In this document: piece by piece, positions 6,218-9,691 of the stretch
Layout of the letters: each line of letters begins with the position of its first letter
How positions within the stretch are numbered: the first letter of the stretch is position 1
Assembly (NCBI GenBank): GCA_001818015.1
Contig: MHJO01000005.1
Coordinates: 8,925 to 18,615, forward strand
DNA length: 9,691 nt
Reading direction: 5' to 3'
Origin: Candidatus Harrisonbacteria bacterium RIFOXYD1_FULL_40_9
Lineage (GTDB): Bacteria; Patescibacteriota; Minisyncoccia; UBA6257; XYD1-FULL-40-9
Notes under the pieces: model-generated
The model's database searches: none
Told to the model about the DNA's origin: nothing
Seen by the model: only the letters and a program-made list of their open reading frames with translations
Program-made: the position numbers and the translations under genes

Positions 6218-7130
6218 TTATATTAACGAGTATATTGAATTCCTCCGTACGTTTATCAAGACAGAGAATGCTCTCATTTCTGTATTCGATGCATCAAATG
6301 GCACGACGGGTCTTATCGTAGAACCGCTTTTTTCGAAAATCCCTTTCGTTAGTGGATATTTTTTAAACACCGCTCTCGATGGAAACTTTCCGGCGCATGG
6401 TCCCGATCCACTTCGAGAGGGCGCTTTGAATGAGCTTAGTCGGGCAGTGCTTAGCAATAAGGCTGATCTTGGAATTATATTTGACGCGGATGGGGATCGG
6501 GTATTTTTTATTGATAATATGGGTACGATGATCGATCAGGATAGTGTGGCGTATGTTCTTATGAAACAACACAAGCCTCCTTATGTAATTGATTCAGGAA
6601 CCGGATGGACCATAAGAGAACCTTTTAAAAATCAATATATCGAAAGCAATACGGGACATATATTTATAAAACAAGCAATGAGAGTGCACGATGCTTCTTT
6701 TGGCGCAGAAAGATCGGGACATTATTATTTTAAAGATTTTTTCTTTGCTGAGTCGGGAATTCGAGCCGCAATTGAAATGATTAATGTGGTAAGCGGACTT
6801 CGCGGTGAAGGTAAGACAATTCACGAATATGTAAAAAGTTTCTCTCATTATACAAGAGGAAAAGAAATGAATGTGGCGATAGGCGTGCATAACAGTGGCC
6901 ACATTCTTAATGAATTTCTGGAATCATTTAAAAACGAAGCGCAGGAAGTAGTAATTACTGATGGCGTTACGATGCGGTTTGAAGATTGGTGGTTTAATAT
7001 ACGGCAGTCAAATACCGAGTCTTTAATGCGAATTAATACAGAGGGGCGTGATAAGCCTTGCCTGGAAAAAGGTAAAAAAAGAATTGAAGAAATAGTAGTA
7101 CGACTCGGCTTAGGGAAGATGTTGTCATGA
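6210..7130 (+). CDS. Phosphomannomutase/phosphoglucomutase, C-terminal fragment (domains II-IV)
   Basis: These 306 residues carry the rest of the phosphohexomutase. Domain II begins near 20 (SVFDASNGTTG, equivalent to the usual VDAGNGxGG). The metal loop is DADGDR (92-97), the family DGDGDR with Ala at the second position. Domain III has the sugar-binding GAERSGH (165-171; Glu, Ser and His retained) followed by an ESGIR segment. Domain IV has the phosphate-binding RQSNTE (265-270). With the upstream 134 residues the total is about 440, near family length, and no catalytic motif is missing. The linker between the halves is roughly ten residues shorter than in typical single-chain homologues. 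The reading frame is +1 relative to the upstream half, and upstream extension is blocked by TGA at 6204-6206. Substrate (mannose, glucose or glucosamine phosphate) cannot be told from sequence alone. Confidence 0.85.
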   Translation: MNSYINEYIEFLRTFIKTENALISVFDASNGTTGLIVEPLFSKIPFVSGYFLNTALDGNFPAHGPDPLREGALNELSRAVLSNKADLGIIFDADGDRVFFIDNMGTMIDQDSVAYVLMKQHKPPYVIDSGTGWTIREPFKNQYIESNTGHIFIKQAMRVHDASFGAERSGHYYFKDFFFAESGIRAAIEMINVVSGLRGEGKTIHEYVKSFSHYTRGKEMNVAIGVHNSGHILNEFLESFKNEAQEVVITDGVTMRFEDWWFNIRQSNTESLMRINTEGRDKPCLEKGKKRIEEIVVRLGLGKMLS

Positions 7131-7160
7131 TACTCGTGGTGCGTTAGAGTGGTCGGGTAA

Positions 7161-8372
7161 ATGAAAAGAAAGGACACGTGTATTTATCTTGATTATGCAG
7201 CAACAACGCCGCTCGATGCGCGGGTATTTAGTGCTATGCAACCATACCTTACAATCCATTTTGGCAATCCTGGATCAGTTCATGTGTTTGGGCAGGAGGC
7301 GCTTGCGGCTATTGATAAATCTCGAGAAATAATCGCTCGATGCCTTCAAGTTGAGTTTAATGAAATTATTTTTACAGGCTCTGCAACTGAGGCAAATAAT
7401 CTCGCGATTCAAGGAGTTTTGGAATATTGGATGCAGTATAAAAGAAAATCAAATAATATCGTGCCTCGTATTATTACGACAGAGCTTGAACACGATTCAG
7501 TGCGTGAAGTGTGTAGGGGGCTTGAGAAAAAAGGCGTCGAAATTGTATATCTCCCGCTTCACGATAACGGGACTGTGAAACTCGAAGCATTAAGTGAGGC
7601 ACTCAATGATCGCACTATTCTTGTGTCTGTAATGTATGCAAATAATGAAATTGGGGTTATTGAACCAGTTCAAAAGGTTTCAGAAATTGTGCAACGTTTT
7701 AGAAATTCAAAAAGCGATGGGATATATCCCTTACTCCATACGGATGCAGTCCAGGCACTTCAATTTCTTGATTGCAAACCTCATGAGCTTGGTGTTGATC
7801 TTATGACTCTTTCCTCTCATAAAATATATGGTCCAAAGGGCGTGGGGGCATTGTATGCAAAAAATCAGAACAATAATGAAAAAAATATTGCTCCTATTAT
7901 ATATGGAGGTGGACAGGAATGGGGTATGCGGTCGGGAACGGAAAATACCTCTTTAATTGTTGGTTTTGCACATGCATTTGCACTTCTTGAAGAATTGAAG
8001 CAACAAGAAACGATTCGAATTACCGAATTACGTGATTATTTTTTAAAAAGGCTTCAGAAGGTATTCGGAAAGAGTGTTGTCCTTAATGGCTCTCTCCAAA
8101 ATCGTATTCCCAATAATCTCAATATTGCATTTCTTAATCACGATGCAACAGATCTTATTGTTGCGCTTGATATAAATGGGGTTGCAGCATCCTATGGGTC
8201 TGCGTGTTCGAGTCGCGCGTGGAAACCTTCACCCGTTCTTAATGCGCTCGGCTTACAGTTGAAATATATTCGTTCGAGTATCCGTTTTAGCTTAGGAAGA
8301 ATGACAAAGAGAAGTGATATTAATAGAACGATTACTATTTTAAAAAAGATCACGTCTCATGTTAGAAAATAA
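7161..8372 (+). CDS. iscS: Cysteine desulfurase, NifS/IscS type (PLP-dependent)
   Basis: The enzyme removes sulfur from L-cysteine as an enzyme persulfide for Fe-S cluster or tRNA thiolation pathways. All class V aminotransferase landmarks are present in 403 residues: YLDYAATTPLD (9-19), GNPGSVH (35-41), GSATEANN (73-80), the cofactor-stacking His in ELEH (H111), HTDAVQ with D194 and Q198, and the Schiff-base lysine in SSHKIYGPKG (K221). RSGTENT (257-263) follows, and the persulfide cysteine lies in GSACSSRAWKPS (C349). The short loop without a long insertion puts it in the IscS/NifS group rather than SufS. The usual Glu of the EPS that follows the loop is Lys here. It starts 30 nt after the mutase and overlaps the HtrA gene by 14 nt. 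No scaffold (IscU/NifU) or thiolation gene is in the window, so its sulfur acceptor is unknown. Confidence 0.94.
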   Translation: MKRKDTCIYLDYAATTPLDARVFSAMQPYLTIHFGNPGSVHVFGQEALAAIDKSREIIARCLQVEFNEIIFTGSATEANNLAIQGVLEYWMQYKRKSNNIVPRIITTELEHDSVREVCRGLEKKGVEIVYLPLHDNGTVKLEALSEALNDRTILVSVMYANNEIGVIEPVQKVSEIVQRFRNSKSDGIYPLLHTDAVQALQFLDCKPHELGVDLMTLSSHKIYGPKGVGALYAKNQNNNEKNIAPIIYGGGQEWGMRSGTENTSLIVGFAHAFALLEELKQQETIRITELRDYFLKRLQKVFGKSVVLNGSLQNRIPNNLNIAFLNHDATDLIVALDINGVAASYGSACSSRAWKPSPVLNALGLQLKYIRSSIRFSLGRMTKRSDINRTITILKKITSHVRK

Positions 8373-9603
8373 GAGAAATACGCTAATAATAGTGATATCT
8401 GTATGTATTGGTATGGTAGCAGGAGTAATACTCTCTATTTCTTCGGTGCGCGCAAATTTTATTCAGGATTTTTTTACGAAGGTAGTTCCCGAGAAGAGTA
8501 TAAGTGCTCTTTCCGAAAACCAAGTGAGGCCTTATGAGCCGCTTCGAGATTCGTATGAGGAGCAGGTAATGAAGGCAGTAGAGCGCGCATCGCCTGCGGT
8601 CGTTTCAATTATTGTTTCTAAAGATGTTCCCGTTATTGAGGAGTGTTTAATTGATCCATTTTCCGATCTCCCTCCTGAAATTCGAGATTTTTTTGGAGAT
8701 GGTCTATTTGAGTTAAGAAGTGAATGTAGAAGCGGGACTCGTCATGAAGACATAGGCGGAGGAACAGGATTTATTATAGGATCCGATGGTCTCATTCTTA
8801 CCAACAAACACGTAGTTTCTGACGAGAAGGCAGAATACACAGTATTTACTAATGAGGGTAAAAAATTCACTGCACGTGTTACTGCGCGTGACCCTGTATT
8901 TGATATCGCATTATTAAGAATAGATGCTCTGGATTTGCCCACGGTAGTATTAGGAGATTCAGATGGTTTGAGACTCGGACAGGCTGCGATTGCAATAGGG
9001 AATGCCTTGAGTCAGTTCAGAAATACGGTATCGGTGGGTGTAATTTCGGGGCTATTAAGAAACATTGAAGCAGGGGGACGATCAGGAGTTGAATCAATTC
9101 AAGGAGTTATTCAAACCGACGCAGCAATTAATCCGGGGAATTCTGGGGGTCCACTTCTTAATTTAAAAGGTGAAGTTATTGGCATTAATACTGCTATTGT
9201 TTCAGGTGCTCAAAATATTGGATTTGCTATTCCCGTAAATCAAGCAAAACGTGGCATTGAATCAGTAAGGAGAACAGGAGATATTAAAGTTCCGTATTTG
9301 GGCGTACGTTATCGTATGGTTACCAAAGAATTTGCTGATGCAGAAAAGTTGCCCGTTGATTACGGCGCTCTTATTCGTGCAAATAGCGATGGACCTGCAG
9401 TTATTAATGATTCTCCTGCCTCACGAGGCGGCATACGCGCAGAGGATATTATTCTTGGGGTGAATGGAGTTCGGGTTGATGAAAATAATCCACTGGGAAT
9501 GCTTATTCAACGTTATAATATAGACGATGAATTACGACTTACAATCATGCGCAATAAAAGAGAGGTTGAGCTTACTGTTAAGCTCGTTGAACGAAGCTCA
9601 TAA
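8359..9603 (+). CDS. htrA: Membrane-anchored serine protease of the HtrA/DegP family, one PDZ domain
   Basis: HtrA proteases degrade or refold damaged proteins outside the cytoplasmic membrane. The 414-residue protein has an N-terminal hydrophobic anchor (about 8-29, preceded by KR). A spacer precedes the trypsin-like domain (about 77-300), whose catalytic triad is H151 (TNKHVV), D182 (DPVFDIALL) and S262 (GNSGG, 260-264). One PDZ domain follows (about 311-412, with YLGVRY and GGIRAEDIILGVNG), making it DegS/HtrA-like rather than two-PDZ DegP. The loop before the catalytic His (86-133) is long and holds two cysteines, C96 and C123. The start ATG lies inside the 3' end of the cysteine desulfurase gene (14-nt overlap) with no Shine-Dalgarno sequence, so translation probably couples. 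A heat-shock-type operator lies just downstream, before the next gene. Confidence 0.95.
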   Translation: MLENKRNTLIIVISVCIGMVAGVILSISSVRANFIQDFFTKVVPEKSISALSENQVRPYEPLRDSYEEQVMKAVERASPAVVSIIVSKDVPVIEECLIDPFSDLPPEIRDFFGDGLFELRSECRSGTRHEDIGGGTGFIIGSDGLILTNKHVVSDEKAEYTVFTNEGKKFTARVTARDPVFDIALLRIDALDLPTVVLGDSDGLRLGQAAIAIGNALSQFRNTVSVGVISGLLRNIEAGGRSGVESIQGVIQTDAAINPGNSGGPLLNLKGEVIGINTAIVSGAQNIGFAIPVNQAKRGIESVRRTGDIKVPYLGVRYRMVTKEFADAEKLPVDYGALIRANSDGPAVINDSPASRGGIRAEDIILGVNGVRVDENNPLGMLIQRYNIDDELRLTIMRNKREVELTVKLVERSS

Positions 9604-9604
9604 A

Positions 9605-9631
9605 TTAGCAGACTCTTTATTTGACTGCTAA
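9605..9631 (+). promoter_or_regulatory. CIRCE-like inverted repeat (putative HrcA operator)
   Basis: TTAGCAGAC (9605-9613), a 9-nt spacer and GACTGCTAA (9623-9631) form an inverted repeat with one mismatch between the arms. The 9-N9-9 layout is that of CIRCE (TTAGCACTC-N9-GAGTGCTAA), with 15 of 18 arm positions matching. The repeat covers the -35 box of the candidate promoter and lies 26 nt before an ATG resembling a clpB start. In known systems HrcA binding here represses chaperone genes until heat stress. No hrcA gene is in the window. Confidence 0.68.
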
Positions 9632-9649
9632 AAACGGATATCTTATACT
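9621..9649 (+). promoter_or_regulatory. Sigma70-type promoter of the clpB-like gene, overlapping the CIRCE-like repeat
   Basis: TTGACT (9621-9626) is separated by exactly 17 bp from TATACT (9644-9649). Each hexamer differs from consensus at one position. The -10 box ends 8 nt before the ATG at 9658, so the transcript should start at about 9656-9658 and be leaderless or nearly so. The -35 lies inside the inverted repeat, which would let a repressor block polymerase directly. Confidence 0.62.
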
Positions 9650-9657
9650 TTACATCA

Positions 9658-9691
9658 ATGAAACAATTCAATCGTTTTACTATTAAGGCTC
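9658..9691 (+). CDS. clpB: Start of a probable ClpB-type AAA+ disaggregase (3' end outside window)
   Basis: Only 11 codons are visible, reading MKQFNRFTIKA. The FTIKA stretch resembles the first helix of the ClpB/ClpC N-terminal repeat domain, where a phrase like (K/R)FTxKAQEAL is common. The assignment rests on this short match plus the CIRCE-like operator and promoter directly upstream, which is the usual context for a protein-quality-control gene. ClpB works with DnaK to dissolve aggregates; a ClpC or another Clp ATPase cannot be excluded. No ribosome binding site precedes the ATG, consistent with a leaderless mRNA. Confidence 0.5.
   Translation, partial: MKQFNRFTIKA

Noticed and set aside
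6195..6220. Programmed ribosomal frameshift joining the two mutase halves
   Set aside because: No known slippery heptamer or RF2-type CTT-TGA site, and no obvious downstream stem. A separate ATG in the right frame makes re-initiation simpler, so recoding is kept only as an alternative.
7127..7147. Six-codon ORF (ATG ATA CTC GTG GTG CGT TAG) whose start overlaps the mutase stop as ATGA
   Set aside because: Too short to call. It could help ribosomes reach the desulfurase start 13 nt later, but nothing else supports it.
9605..9636. Inverted repeat after htrA read as an intrinsic terminator
   Set aside because: The stem is AT-rich and imperfect, and it is followed by A residues rather than T on the + strand. 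The 9-N9-9 geometry and the overlapping promoter fit an operator better.
1..9691. Alternative genetic code with TGA as glycine, as in some CPR lineages
   Set aside because: folD, the unknown gene and the second mutase frame all end at TGA at natural family or domain ends, and no conserved glycine is encoded by TGA.
1..9691. CRISPR array, tRNA, rRNA, transposon or prophage signal
   Set aside because: No spaced direct repeats, clover-leaf sequence, transposase or terminal repeats were seen by reading both strands.

Overview
The window looks like a piece of a small-genome bacterium of the Candidate Phyla Radiation (Patescibacteria, most likely a parcubacterial lineage). This is inferred from the A+T-rich, very tightly packed genes, the divergent but recognisable housekeeping proteins (FolD with unusual active-site motifs, RecA with a [14 protein letters not shown] loop, an HTH_25 membrane protein ending in an Ig-like domain) and the many overlapping starts and stops. 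No rRNA or marker gene is present to fix the lineage. The standard code fits: TGA is used as a real stop for three genes.

Region 1 (1-1808, + strand). The 3' end of glyA is followed after 3 nt by folD, giving a one-carbon/folate unit. Next is an unrecognised gene for a basic protein with four paired cysteines and a C-terminal membrane helix. It probably has its own promoter overlapping the folD stop codon. It converges on recA, and the two genes share a compact bidirectional terminator (1815-1842).

Region 2 (1855-5743, - strand). ftsK, a RodZ-like membrane protein gene and recA form a unit. The last two genes overlap by 8 nt. This looks like a stripped-down version of the ftsK/spoIIIE ... 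rodZ-pgsA-cinA-recA neighbourhood known from other bacteria. It joins chromosome translocation, cell-shape/division scaffolding and homologous recombination.

Region 3 (5813-9603, + strand), divergent from ftsK across 69 bp. A phosphohexomutase (phosphomannomutase/phosphoglucomutase family) is encoded as two overlapping reading frames split at the domain I/II boundary. A NifS/IscS-type cysteine desulfurase gene and an HtrA/DegP-type membrane-anchored serine protease gene follow, the last two overlapping by 14 nt.

Region 4 (9604-9691). A CIRCE-like inverted repeat (HrcA operator architecture, 9-N9-9) is overlaid on a good sigma70-type promoter just before an ATG whose first codons resemble ClpB. 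The predicted transcript would be leaderless or nearly so. The window ends 34 nt into this gene.

Most interesting points: the split phosphohexomutase with every motif intact, the CIRCE/leaderless arrangement before the clpB-like gene, the altered catalytic and cofactor residues in FolD, and the unrecognised four-cysteine tail-anchored protein. I see no CRISPR array, transposon, tRNA or phage element.
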